Shown: in pieces, positions 33,621-41,476 of the stretch
Position numbering within the stretch: the first letter of the stretch is position 1
How the letters are laid out: each line of letters starts with the position of its first letter
From: Acidobacteriota bacterium
GTDB taxonomy: Bacteria > Acidobacteriota > Thermoanaerobaculia > Gp7-AA8
Reading direction: 5' to 3'
Length of the DNA stretch: 64,000 nucleotides
Assembly: GCA_021325515.1 (NCBI GenBank)
Contig: JAJPHC010000039.1
Location: 1 to 64,000, forward strand
Made by a program: the position numbers and the translations under genes
Notes under the pieces: model-generated
The model's database searches: none
Seen by the model: the letters and a program-made list of their open reading frames with translations, nothing else
Told to the model about the DNA's origin: nothing

Positions 33621-35468
33621 TCACTGAAGGCCGGCGCGCAATTGCGTGATGTGTATGGCGCGAACCTGCGTTACACCGGCGGAGAGAGCCGGATCCGTGA
33701 AGGAGATACCGGGCAAGCCGGCACCCGCGCGAACCAGATTCAACTCCGAGCGCAGAGCCAGGATGTGTGCGCTCCGGATGACGTCGCCCGGTGAAACCGG
33801 CGTGAACGATGCCCCATACCAGCCGAGAGCATTGCGTGCTTCGTTGATGGCCAGCTCCAGATCGTTGATGTGAACCGCGCGAATGATCGTGCTGTGAGCC
33901 GCCACCGTTGGATCGGTATAGTCGAATGGAACCGCGAGATCGACGTTGCTGTACGAGAGCGTGTTGCCATTGGAAAGGGCCGCTACTCGATAGAGATACC
34001 CGACATCGTTGGTCACGCTCGTATCGATTGTCGTCAAGCCGCTCTGCGTCGAGACCGGCTGGAAATAGAGACCATAGCTGCTTCGCTGCACCTCATAGGA
34101 GGTAGCACCCGAGACAGGAGTCCAGGACAACGATACCTGCCCCAATCCCGCGGTTGCAGAGAGGACCATCACCGCGCTTCCATTCGCGCTCTGGGTGATG
34201 ACGAAAGGATGGTCCGCGATGCTCAGCGTTTCGGATCGCGCGTTGAAGGTGGGGTTCGCAGCGACCGAATACTGGATCGTTCCCTGACCTGAGCCGGTCG
34301 CGCCGGACGTGATCGTCACGAAACTGCCCTGACTCGGTTGTGCCGTCCATTGCCCGCATGACGGAACACCATTCACCTGAATCGATCCGGTCGCCGCCGC
34401 CGAAGAGAAGTTGGCGTGGACAGGTATCAGCGTGGCTTGGTTCATCGTCACGTAAGTCGTGGCGCTTCCCGCAGCCGTATAGGTCGTACCGCCGCAACTC
34501 TTCGACGCAGTCACGCTCACCGAGATGCTCGGCTGAGGACAAGGTCCGATGATGCAGAAGAGAGGCTGGTAGTGCGGCATGCGAATCGTGATCGTCGATT
34601 TCGTCGGATCCGATGTGATCGTCGCTCCGCCTGATACGTTCCACGTATACACGGCGCCGGGCTCGGCGTTGCCAATCGAGACGGTCTGCAGCGAATCGCC
34701 GCACGCACTCTGCGGCGCATTCACCTGCCAGGCAGGATAGATCGTGGTCGCTGCATCGATGTCGTACGGCTGCAGCGTCACGACATACGGGCCGCTTCCG
34801 CTGACGTACGGCGGATTGTTGACATCAAAGACCGGATTGAGAATCGCCGCCTGCGTCGTGGTGGCAAATCCGAGGGCGCGCCCGATGTGGTGTGCGAGCA
34901 GTTGCGCAAGGGCACGGCCCGTCACGTTCGGCTTGACCTTGATCCTCGAACCGGTGAAGGTCCACATCGTCTCCCCGCAGAACGAGTGCGTGTTCCATGT
35001 AAATGGAAATCCAGGTTCCGCGATGAACGTCTCGGCGCTGGCGTTCGAATCACAGAACGTCTCGGCCGCGTCGAACTTGATGCTGTTGATCTCATTCTGA
35101 TCGAGCCGCGGGCAACCGGTGTACGGACAACCAATGCCGGTGTCTGCATAAGCGGTGTGCAGCTTGTCCGCGTTGTCGGGACCGACGCCCGTGTACGTGA
35201 GCCGGATGCTCGATCCGGAAATGCTGCTCCACGCCTTGAGTGCGGCATCGAGCGCATACGACTGGTCTGTTGTCAACGGGCCAACCGATGTAAAGACGAT
35301 CGTCTTCGCGCCGTTTTCGTCGAAGTCGGTGCGACGGCTGGAAAGGCAGAGAGGTTGTTCGTTGATTGCTGCCGGGCGGCTGCTGCTGGTGAGGAATCCC
35401 GCCGACACATCGACTGCAAGGACGCACGCGAAAAGAGAGATCAACCCAGAAGAACCGCGGGTTCGCAT
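33621..35468 (-). CDS. Secreted degenerate matrixin-like protein with BACON, Fn3 and ELR-type repeats
   Basis: A 615-residue exported protein. The N-terminal 250 residues have the layout of a matrixin-type zincin, but the active site reads HHIGRALG (residues 193-200). The canonical form is HExxHxxGxxH, so the catalytic Glu and two His ligands are missing. A CGQWTAQPSQGSFVTI...ETLSIADHPFVITQSA stretch is BACON-like. An Fn3 domain (VSLSWTPVSGATSYEVQRS) follows. The C-terminal 100 or so residues contain 2.5 units with AVHINDLELAI, SAHILALRSEL and AIHITQLRAGL, related to those of the Kelch protein at 12.2 kb. It is probably a non-catalytic surface or binding protein. It follows the kinase-TPR gene by 21 nt. 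Confidence 0.82.
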   Translation of the reverse strand: MRTRGSSGLISLFACVLAVDVSAGFLTSSSRPAAINEQPLCLSSRRTDFDENGAKTIVFTSVGPLTTDQSYALDAALKAWSSISGSSIRLTYTGVGPDNADKLHTAYADTGIGCPYTGCPRLDQNEINSIKFDAAETFCDSNASAETFIAEPGFPFTWNTHSFCGETMWTFTGSRIKVKPNVTGRALAQLLAHHIGRALGFATTTQAAILNPVFDVNNPPYVSGSGPYVVTLQPYDIDAATTIYPAWQVNAPQSACGDSLQTVSIGNAEPGAVYTWNVSGGATITSDPTKSTITIRMPHYQPLFCIIGPCPQPSISVSVTASKSCGGTTYTAAGSATTYVTMNQATLIPVHANFSSAAATGSIQVNGVPSCGQWTAQPSQGSFVTITSGATGSGQGTIQYSVAANPTFNARSETLSIADHPFVITQSANGSAVMVLSATAGLGQVSLSWTPVSGATSYEVQRSSYGLYFQPVSTQSGLTTIDTSVTNDVGYLYRVAALSNGNTLSYSNVDLAVPFDYTDPTVAAHSTIIRAVHINDLELAINEARNALGWYGASFTPVSPGDVIRSAHILALRSELNLVRAGAGLPGISFTDPALSAGVTQVRAIHITQLRAGLQ

Positions 35469-35489
35469 TGCCAGTATCCGGCAAAAACT

Positions 35490-38400
35490 TTAGCGCAGAG
35501 GAACGGCGAAAGCGAACCCTCTCGTCTGAAGATCGTGCGCGATCCCGGTCACCGCCGCGTCGAGAGCTCGTGTCCGGGAACCACGGGAACGGATCGCAGC
35601 GAGCGTTTCGATCGATTCATGCGAGAGGCGAAGCAGACCACTCGTCTGCGCATCCTTCACCTGCTTCGTCACCTGTTCCTCGGCGGCGGCAGGATCTTTG
35701 TCCAATGCATCGATGAGCGCCGAAACGAGCGCGACGCGATTGGCGACCGGCAGCTCGCGCGCGCCTCCCGTGAGAGCATTCGCACGGCTGACCGCGGACT
35801 TCGCGTCGTGAATACGTCCGGCACGGGCCAGCGCCTGTGCCAGCACGATCTCGGCCCGCACTTCGTCCAGTCGCGCACCACGTGCATGCTGCACATCACG
35901 GGCTGCAGATGCGAGCCGCCCGGCCTTGGAGAAATCCGATGTCTCGAGCGCCAGGCGCGCCAGCGCGATGTTCGTCCTCGCCGCCCCGAGCACGTCATCG
36001 CGGCGTTGCTCGAGTGCTTTCGTAAACGCTTTCAGTGCGCCGTCGCGATCTCCGCGAAGCAGGAGTAGCTCGCCTTCGACCGAGTGAGCGTCGGCCTGCT
36101 GCGCTCGGTCGCCCGCTTCCACGGCGAACGCCTGCGCTTCGCCGAGGGACTTTTCTGCAGAAACGAGATCTCCTCCTTCGAGCTGGGCGACTGCGAGAAG
36201 AACGAGCGCGCGCGCGGCAACCGCCTTCTGCTGGTTCTTTCGGGCGCGATCCTCCGCATCGCGAAGCGCGGCGACCGCTTCACGCAGGTGACCCTGTTCG
36301 ATCTGCATGTTTCCCGATTCGGCGAGAGCGATCGGCATGTCCTCGAGATCGCTAACCTCCCGTTGCAGCACAATCGCGTCGTCGAGCGTCTTTTTCGCGC
36401 GCGCGACGTCACCGGTCCTGAACAACAGCAGAGCGAGGTTGCCGAGGGAGGAGCCCTGGGACCAGCGATCGCCGATCTCACGTCCGATCGCCACCGCCTG
36501 CTCCAGCGTCTCACGCGCCTCGGCCAGATCGCCCTTCGACTGCAATACGTCGCCAAGATTGTTCAGTGTGATCGTCTCTCCGGCCCGATCGCCGGCCTCA
36601 CGCTGAATCGTCAGCACCTGCCGGTAGAACCGCGCGGCCTCACCGTAATCACCGCGACGAGCCATCGACGTCGCAATGTCGGTGAGCGTGCCGGCCAGAT
36701 CGCGACGATTTCCCGTCTTCTCGAAGATGGCTCGCGCTTCATCGAGCAGTCTGCGCGCTGCAGCGTCATCGCCGCGATCGGCCTCGAGTGCAGCCATCGC
36801 CTTGATGGTCCGCCCCATGTCATCGCTTGCACCGAGCGCATGAAAGTATTCGCGGGCTGCCGAATACGCATCGAAGGCATCGGCGCGTCCGGTCCCATGG
36901 GCGACCATTGCCTCGAAGAACCGCGCCCTGGCGAGATCATAACGAGCACCACGGACCATTGCGTTCTGCACGGCACGCCCGGCGGCAGTCCGCTTCAACG
37001 CATAGTCGCCCAAAGGCTCGGCGGCTCGCGCATCGGCGAGATCGAGACGCGGATCGGACGCCAGCGGCCCCGCGAGCTTTCGAAAGGCGGCCGTTGCCTG
37101 CAGGGCGCGCCTGCCATCGCGCATCGTCGCCGCCGCTTCCGCCACCCCGATCGCGTACACGATCTCATCGGGATACTTCTTCGCGAGGTCACTCCATTGC
37201 TCGACGGCCTTCGCCCACTCGTTACTCAGTTCGAAGTATCGAGCTTGAATCATCTGCCGCTCGAAGGGCGGAAGCCACGTCGAGCGATCGAGTGCGATAC
37301 GCATTTCACGGCGCGCCTGCTCGTCATAGCCCAGCTTCGAGGACGCTTCCGCCATCGCGTAATGAGAGAGCGGAAAATTCGGATCCGCATCGAGTGACCG
37401 GCTGAGAAGCGACCGCGCTGCAGCGGGATCGAACGCGCGCAGCCGGCTCAACGCCTCGAAGTAGCTTCGCACGGCAGACTGCTTCGGGAACACGGCATCC
37501 GCATGCACGATCGTCTTGTCGACAGGCGGGAGATGCCATTGCGCGCGAAGTGTGGCGGCAGCCTTCAGACAGATGTTGTCGAGCTCCGTGCTCGCGCCCT
37601 CTGCGGAAATGTCCGAGACGAGGGCCCCGGTCGCGGTTTCCTGCACGCGCAGTTTCAACGTCACCGTTCCCGATGGCGAGACTGCGTACGATGAGAGGAC
37701 GACTCGATCGGCCGGCAAATGAGTCCCGAGGCGCCGCAGAGTCTCCGTACTGATGCGATCGACGGCTGCGAGTCCGAGATCGCCGGCGGCCATCGCAATC
37801 TCTTCGGGACGGGAAACGCGCAGCGACTTCTCGTCGCTGAGCGCCAGCGAGAGAAACTCCTGCATCGCAACTGCGATCCAATCGCTGTCCCGATCGCCGG
37901 AGCCGTTGTACGGGAGCATCACCGCCACTGACTTTCGAACAGGCACCGTGGCCGCCGTCATCGGCGAAACCCCGGACGGTGTCATCGTCCGTTCGCGCCG
38001 CAACCAGAGCGTCGAGAACGCAGCGATCGCAACCGCCACGAAAGCCAGCGCGAGTGCGGCTGATCGCAATCGCCGTGCGCGAGCTGGCGGCTTCGCTGCT
38101 TGTATCAGCGTCGGTGCGTCGAATGCGACCGTCGGATCGCTTCCACTGGAGGAGTCAAGCGCGAGCAACACGGCGTCCGCGCGCTGAAACCGCTGCTCCG
38201 GTCTGCGCTCGAGGCAGCGCAGCGTGACTGCTTCCCACCGCGGATCGAGGTGAGGAACGAGAGCCCGTGGTGTGGGAGCGGGCTCGGTGAGCCGCTTGAA
38301 CGCAATCGCGAGCGGTGTGTCGCCTGTGAATGGGAGGTGGCCCGTCACCATCTCGTACATCACACAGCCGAGGGCATAGATGTCCGCGGCGGGTCCGACG

Positions 38401-38987
38401 TCCGAGCCTTCGATCTGTTCGGGCGCCATATAGGCAGGAGTGCCAACCATCACACCCGATGCCGTGAGCGAGGCGAGCGTTTCACCCGAAATCATGCGCG
38501 CCAGGCCGAAGTCGGTGACGACAGCGCGATCGGCGGCAAGCATGACGTTCGCGCTCTTGAAATCGCGATGGACGACTCCAACTCGATGCGCAGCACCGAG
38601 CGCATCGGCGAGCTGCCTCACGATCGGCAGCGCGCGGGCGGGCGTCATCGGACCCTCGCGCCGGATCACGGCAGAGAGGGTCTCACCGCGCAACAATTCC
38701 ATGGTGACGAACGCGGTCCGCTCAGGGAACTGGCCGTGATGACCGACATCGAAGATCCGGCAGACGTTCGGATGCGTCACCTTACGCGCGATCTGGACTT
38801 CGCGCCTGAAGCGATCGAGCGCATTCGAATCCTGCGTGACGGTGGGAAGAAACGTCTTCAGCGCAATCAGCTCGTCGAGCTCCAGATCGAGAGCCTCATA
38901 CACAGCTCCCATGCCGCCTGCGCCGAGAAGACGGACGATCCGATAGCGTTCCGCGACCACCTGGCCGGTGGCGAGAGCGATGGACAC
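35490..38987 (-). CDS. Membrane Ser/Thr kinase with TolB-like and TPR domains
   Basis: A 1165-residue protein. The kinase (about 15-275) has LGAGGMGAVYEA, IALKTF, HRDFKSANVML (Phe-Lys-Ser where most have Leu-Lys-Pro), DFGLARM and APEQIEGS. One transmembrane helix follows (LRSAALALAFVAVAIAAFSTLWL, about 310-330). A TolB-N/FlgO-like domain comes next (SVAVMLPYNGSGDRDSDWIAVAMQEFLS), then about 650 residues of TPR repeats with several LNNLGDVLQSKGDLAEARETL-type units. The start codon is GTG, and CACAAT lies 9 nt upstream. The V4R-like gene lies 44 nt upstream on the same strand and may feed it a signal. Confidence 0.92.
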   Translation of the reverse strand: MSIALATGQVVAERYRIVRLLGAGGMGAVYEALDLELDELIALKTFLPTVTQDSNALDRFRREVQIARKVTHPNVCRIFDVGHHGQFPERTAFVTMELLRGETLSAVIRREGPMTPARALPIVRQLADALGAAHRVGVVHRDFKSANVMLAADRAVVTDFGLARMISGETLASLTASGVMVGTPAYMAPEQIEGSDVGPAADIYALGCVMYEMVTGHLPFTGDTPLAIAFKRLTEPAPTPRALVPHLDPRWEAVTLRCLERRPEQRFQRADAVLLALDSSSGSDPTVAFDAPTLIQAAKPPARARRLRSAALALAFVAVAIAAFSTLWLRRERTMTPSGVSPMTAATVPVRKSVAVMLPYNGSGDRDSDWIAVAMQEFLSLALSDEKSLRVSRPEEIAMAAGDLGLAAVDRISTETLRRLGTHLPADRVVLSSYAVSPSGTVTLKLRVQETATGALVSDISAEGASTELDNICLKAAATLRAQWHLPPVDKTIVHADAVFPKQSAVRSYFEALSRLRAFDPAAARSLLSRSLDADPNFPLSHYAMAEASSKLGYDEQARREMRIALDRSTWLPPFERQMIQARYFELSNEWAKAVEQWSDLAKKYPDEIVYAIGVAEAAATMRDGRRALQATAAFRKLAGPLASDPRLDLADARAAEPLGDYALKRTAAGRAVQNAMVRGARYDLARARFFEAMVAHGTGRADAFDAYSAAREYFHALGASDDMGRTIKAMAALEADRGDDAAARRLLDEARAIFEKTGNRRDLAGTLTDIATSMARRGDYGEAARFYRQVLTIQREAGDRAGETITLNNLGDVLQSKGDLAEARETLEQAVAIGREIGDRWSQGSSLGNLALLLFRTGDVARAKKTLDDAIVLQREVSDLEDMPIALAESGNMQIEQGHLREAVAALRDAEDRARKNQQKAVAARALVLLAVAQLEGGDLVSAEKSLGEAQAFAVEAGDRAQQADAHSVEGELLLLRGDRDGALKAFTKALEQRRDDVLGAARTNIALARLALETSDFSKAGRLASAARDVQHARGARLDEVRAEIVLAQALARAGRIHDAKSAVSRANALTGGARELPVANRVALVSALIDALDKDPAAAEEQVTKQVKDAQTSGLLRLSHESIETLAAIRSRGSRTRALDAAVTGIAHDLQTRGFAFAVPLR

Positions 38988-39031
38988 GATGCGCTAATTG
39001 TGCCTCGTCATCGCGAGCGAAGCGACAGCAC

Positions 39032-39601
39032 TCACTTGTCCCACGACAACTGCCACTGGCATTCGGCGGCGCCGCGCGTCATGCAGACGGCGTGAACGAC
39101 CGAGATCGTCTTCGCGCCGGTCATATCGCCCGCACCTTCGAACCATCCGTTGAGACGGGCGCAGTGCGCTTCTTCCGACGGGAAGCCGACGAGACGCACG
39201 AGCGCGGAGTTGGACGTTTCCTTCTCCACGAGCATCTGCCCGTGACTGTGCACGGTGCTCCAGAGCGCGGAGGCTTTGTGCAGCAGCGCCTTCGGCGTGA
39301 GCAGCACGGTGAGGAAGCGATAGACGCCGACGGCATCGGCGAGCTCCGCGCGGCCGGCGCGGCGGCCGAAGGAATCGAGACTCTCGCCGCGCGCCTTTGC
39401 CGCAGTCACCGTCAGCCGGTTGAGAACGAACTCGGAGACCTTGTCGCTCGCGAGAATGCGTCCGCGCTCGATGAGCTGGCGGTCTTCATCAGGCAGCGCA
39501 GCAATCGCAGCCTTGCGCTGCTCGTCCGTCAGATCCTTCTCGATGAACTTGAGCAGGCTGCGAAGAATCGCGCCTTTCGTCGTCGCATCGCTGCCGGACA
39601 T
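39032..39601 (-). CDS. V4R-like ligand-binding domain protein
   Basis: A 189-residue soluble protein. The C-terminal part LNGWFEGAGDMTGAKTISVVHAVCMTRGAAECQWQLSW has the C-x(4)-G-x(3)-C-x-W spacing of V4R (4-vinyl reductase) and related DUF2378 domains, which bind small ligands or hydrocarbons and regulate partners. The N-terminal part is helical (LTDEQRKAAIAALPDEDRQLIERGRIL). A TACACT box ends 6 nt before the ATG. It lies directly upstream of the kinase-TPR gene on the same strand. The assignment rests on the Cys/Trp pattern and is moderate. Confidence 0.65.
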   Translation of the reverse strand: MSGSDATTKGAILRSLLKFIEKDLTDEQRKAAIAALPDEDRQLIERGRILASDKVSEFVLNRLTVTAAKARGESLDSFGRRAGRAELADAVGVYRFLTVLLTPKALLHKASALWSTVHSHGQMLVEKETSNSALVRLVGFPSEEAHCARLNGWFEGAGDMTGAKTISVVHAVCMTRGAAECQWQLSWDK

Positions 39602-39639
39602 CGGACGAGTGTACAGCGCAAACGGTCTAACATTCGCGC
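39602..39639. promoter_or_regulatory. Divergent leaderless promoters between V4R-like and CPXCG genes
   Basis: The 38-bp gap holds TACACT on the minus strand (39608-39613, 6 nt before the V4R ATG) and TAACAT on the plus strand (39628-39633, 6 nt before the CPXCG ATG). Neither gene has a Shine-Dalgarno sequence. Confidence 0.6.
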
Positions 39640-39822
39640 ATGTATGTCCCGATCTCCTGCCCCTACTGCGGCGAAGATGCCGAGCTCAATGTCGACGACG
39701 ACGGCTGGAGCCGGCAGTCGTACGTCGAGGACTGCCCCGTCTGTTGCCAGCCGTGGCAGGTCGAGCTCACGCGCGACGAATTCGGCGACTGGCACCCCAC
39801 GATCAAAACCGCCGACGAATAA
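39640..39822 (+). CDS. CPXCG-motif Cys-rich protein
   Basis: A 60-residue protein with CPYCGED near the N-terminus and DCPVCCQPW in the middle, the two Cys pairs of the CPXCG (PF14255-type) family. It probably binds one zinc ion as a zinc ribbon. The rest is acidic (NVDDDGW, RDEFGDWHP). Its function is unknown. The stop codon TAA is followed after two bases by repeat copy E. Confidence 0.88.
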   Translation: MYVPISCPYCGEDAELNVDDDGWSRQSYVEDCPVCCQPWQVELTRDEFGDWHPTIKTADE

Positions 39823-39824
39823 CC

Positions 39825-39868
39825 GTTAAGTTGGTTTTCGGGGGTCACACCTGGAAAATCAACTTAAC
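39825..39868 (+). repeat. 44-bp REP-like palindrome, copy E
   Basis: Identical to copies A, B and D. With copy F, 19 nt away in inverted orientation, it forms a REPIN-like pair that could fold into one long hairpin. The spacer GGCGTGCCAACCTGCGCGA resembles the spacers at 21.46-21.54 kb. Confidence 0.95.
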
Positions 39869-39887
39869 GGCGTGCCAACCTGCGCGA

Positions 39888-39931
39888 GTTAAGTTGATTT
39901 TCCAGGTGTGACCCCCGAAAACCAACTTAAC
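39888..39931 (-). repeat. 44-bp REP-like palindrome, copy F (inverted)
   Basis: Exact reverse complement of copy E. It contains the TAA stop codon (39927-39929, minus strand) of the GNAT gene, again in the context CGT TAA G. Confidence 0.95.
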
Positions 39932-40448
39932 GGGTGTGGGAGAAGAGGTCGACTACGATTTCGGGTTTGCGGTGGCCTAGTTGGGCGCCGGTGACGCGGG
40001 CCTCGTAGTGCATGCCGAGGCGGGCGACGACGCGTTTCGAGGGCTCGTTGCCGACGTCGATGATCGCCACCACGCGGTTGCGGCCGAGCGTGTCGAGCAC
40101 GTGCCGCATCGCTGCGCGACCGGCTTCGGTTGCATATCCGCGGCCCCAGACCTCGCGCATCAGCCACCAGCCGATCTCGAGATCTCCCGTCGTCCCGAGA
40201 GGCTGCGTCCCCGCGACGCCGCAGATGCGGCCCGTCGACTTCTCGATCATCGCTCCCATGCAGAGGTTGAACTCCGCAAGCTGCCGCGCCTGACGGCCGA
40301 GGAACTCGTCGAGCTCTTCCTCGCTGTACGGCACGCCGCCATGCACGTACCGCATCACTTCGGGATCGTCCGTCATCTTCTTCAGATCGGCGCGATCGGA
40401 GGGTTGCCAGGGGCGGATGGAGAGGCGCTCGGTTTCGAGAAGGAACAT
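39927..40448 (-). CDS. GNAT acetyltransferase (RimJ/RimL-like)
   Basis: A 173-residue N-acetyltransferase. LETERLSIRPWQPSDRADL is the usual RimJ-type N-terminus. DLEIGWWLMREVWGRGYATEAGRAAMRHVL contains the acetyl-CoA-binding R-G-x-G/A loop, followed by GNEPSKRVVARLGMHYE. The substrate (a protein N-terminus or small molecule) is unknown. A TATTGT box ends 7 nt before the ATG. The final Arg codon and stop are contributed by repeat copy F. Confidence 0.9.
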   Translation of the reverse strand: MFLLETERLSIRPWQPSDRADLKKMTDDPEVMRYVHGGVPYSEEELDEFLGRQARQLAEFNLCMGAMIEKSTGRICGVAGTQPLGTTGDLEIGWWLMREVWGRGYATEAGRAAMRHVLDTLGRNRVVAIIDVGNEPSKRVVARLGMHYEARVTGAQLGHRKPEIVVDLFSHTR

Positions 40449-40455
40449 GCCGCAA

Positions 40456-40461
40456 ACAATA
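40456..40461 (-). promoter_or_regulatory. -10 box of a probable leaderless promoter (GNAT gene)
   Basis: TATTGT on the minus strand ends 7 nt before the ATG at 40448. No Shine-Dalgarno sequence is present. Confidence 0.55.
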
Positions 40462-40481
40462 CGGCATGTCCCCGCCGAGAA

Positions 40482-41417
40482 CTACCGCCGCACGTTTTGA
40501 ACGAGCGTGAACGAGCTCGCGAGCCACTTGGAGTTGCCGAGATCGCGAGCCTGGACTTCGATCACGTCACCGCGCTCGAGTCCCGAAACCGGCTGCAGCG
40601 ACCCATTCACGTTGATCTGCGCCGACGGGTCGTATTGCAACACGATCACCGAGGAGCGATTGCCAGGCAGGAATCCGGAGATGTAACTCGCCGACTCGAG
40701 CTGGATCGTGTGGTTGTACGTGTCGATGCTACGCACCGTGCCGCGGATCGTCGCGTACTGCGAGCCGCTGCTGCTGTTCATGCTGCGCGTGACGTCGATG
40801 TTCTGCGCGATCTGGCGGCCGCTCGTCGCGTTGCGCGTGGAGATCGTGACCTGATCGCCCGGCTCGAGATCGCCCGGCAGATACGAACGCCCGTTGAACA
40901 TGACGCTCGTGCTGCTGTCGTAGTCGACGATCACATTCGATCCGTAACCGCGATCGACTTCGATCGTGCGATTGCGCGTGTCGACGTACCGCACCGTGCC
41001 GGTGATGCTCGACGACGCGTAGACGCCGCCGTTGTTGTTCGGATTCGCGTTGTACGTGACGATCATCGAATCGGCGACCAGGCGGCTGCCCGACTGCGTC
41101 ACACGCACATCGACTTCATCGCCCCGCTCCAGATCCTGAGGACGATAGTTCTGTCCCTGATACGTCACCGGCACGTTTGGATCGAAGTACACCCGCACGG
41201 TGCTGCCGTTGGTGCCGCCGGTGGTTAGACTGCTGTTGTAGCCGCTCGTATTCATGAGAATGATCGAGTTGCTGTTGAGGTCGACGGAGTCGACCGTGCC
41301 ATGAATCGTACGGGAGTCGGTGTTGTCGTTGCCGCCAAGAATTCCCGAGGATCCGCAACTGGCAAGAATGATCAAAGCCAGCGCGGCCAGGGGCAGAAGT
41401 GCACGTCTTCTGTTCAT
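40482..41417 (-). CDS. DUF5666 lipoprotein with three OB-like repeats
   Basis: A 311-residue lipoprotein. The lipobox is LASC (Cys21), followed by a Gly/Ser/Asn linker. Three repeats start at RTIHGTVDSVDLNSNSIIL, SITGTVRYVDTRNRTIEVD and ATIRGTVRSIDTYNHTIQLE. Each continues with a DLERGD/DLEPGDQV turn, the pattern of DUF5666 OB-fold-like domains. It is probably anchored in a membrane facing the periplasm. Unlike many neighbours it has a good Shine-Dalgarno sequence (AAAGGAG, 9 nt before the ATG). The function is unknown. Confidence 0.88.
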   Translation of the reverse strand: MNRRRALLPLAALALIILASCGSSGILGGNDNTDSRTIHGTVDSVDLNSNSIILMNTSGYNSSLTTGGTNGSTVRVYFDPNVPVTYQGQNYRPQDLERGDEVDVRVTQSGSRLVADSMIVTYNANPNNNGGVYASSSITGTVRYVDTRNRTIEVDRGYGSNVIVDYDSSTSVMFNGRSYLPGDLEPGDQVTISTRNATSGRQIAQNIDVTRSMNSSSGSQYATIRGTVRSIDTYNHTIQLESASYISGFLPGNRSSVIVLQYDPSAQINVNGSLQPVSGLERGDVIEVQARDLGNSKWLASSFTLVQNVRR

Positions 41418-41476
41418 GATCGTTGTCTCCTTTCCATGGAGACAACTTCACGCCGTGTGCCTAGAACTGCCGAGCA

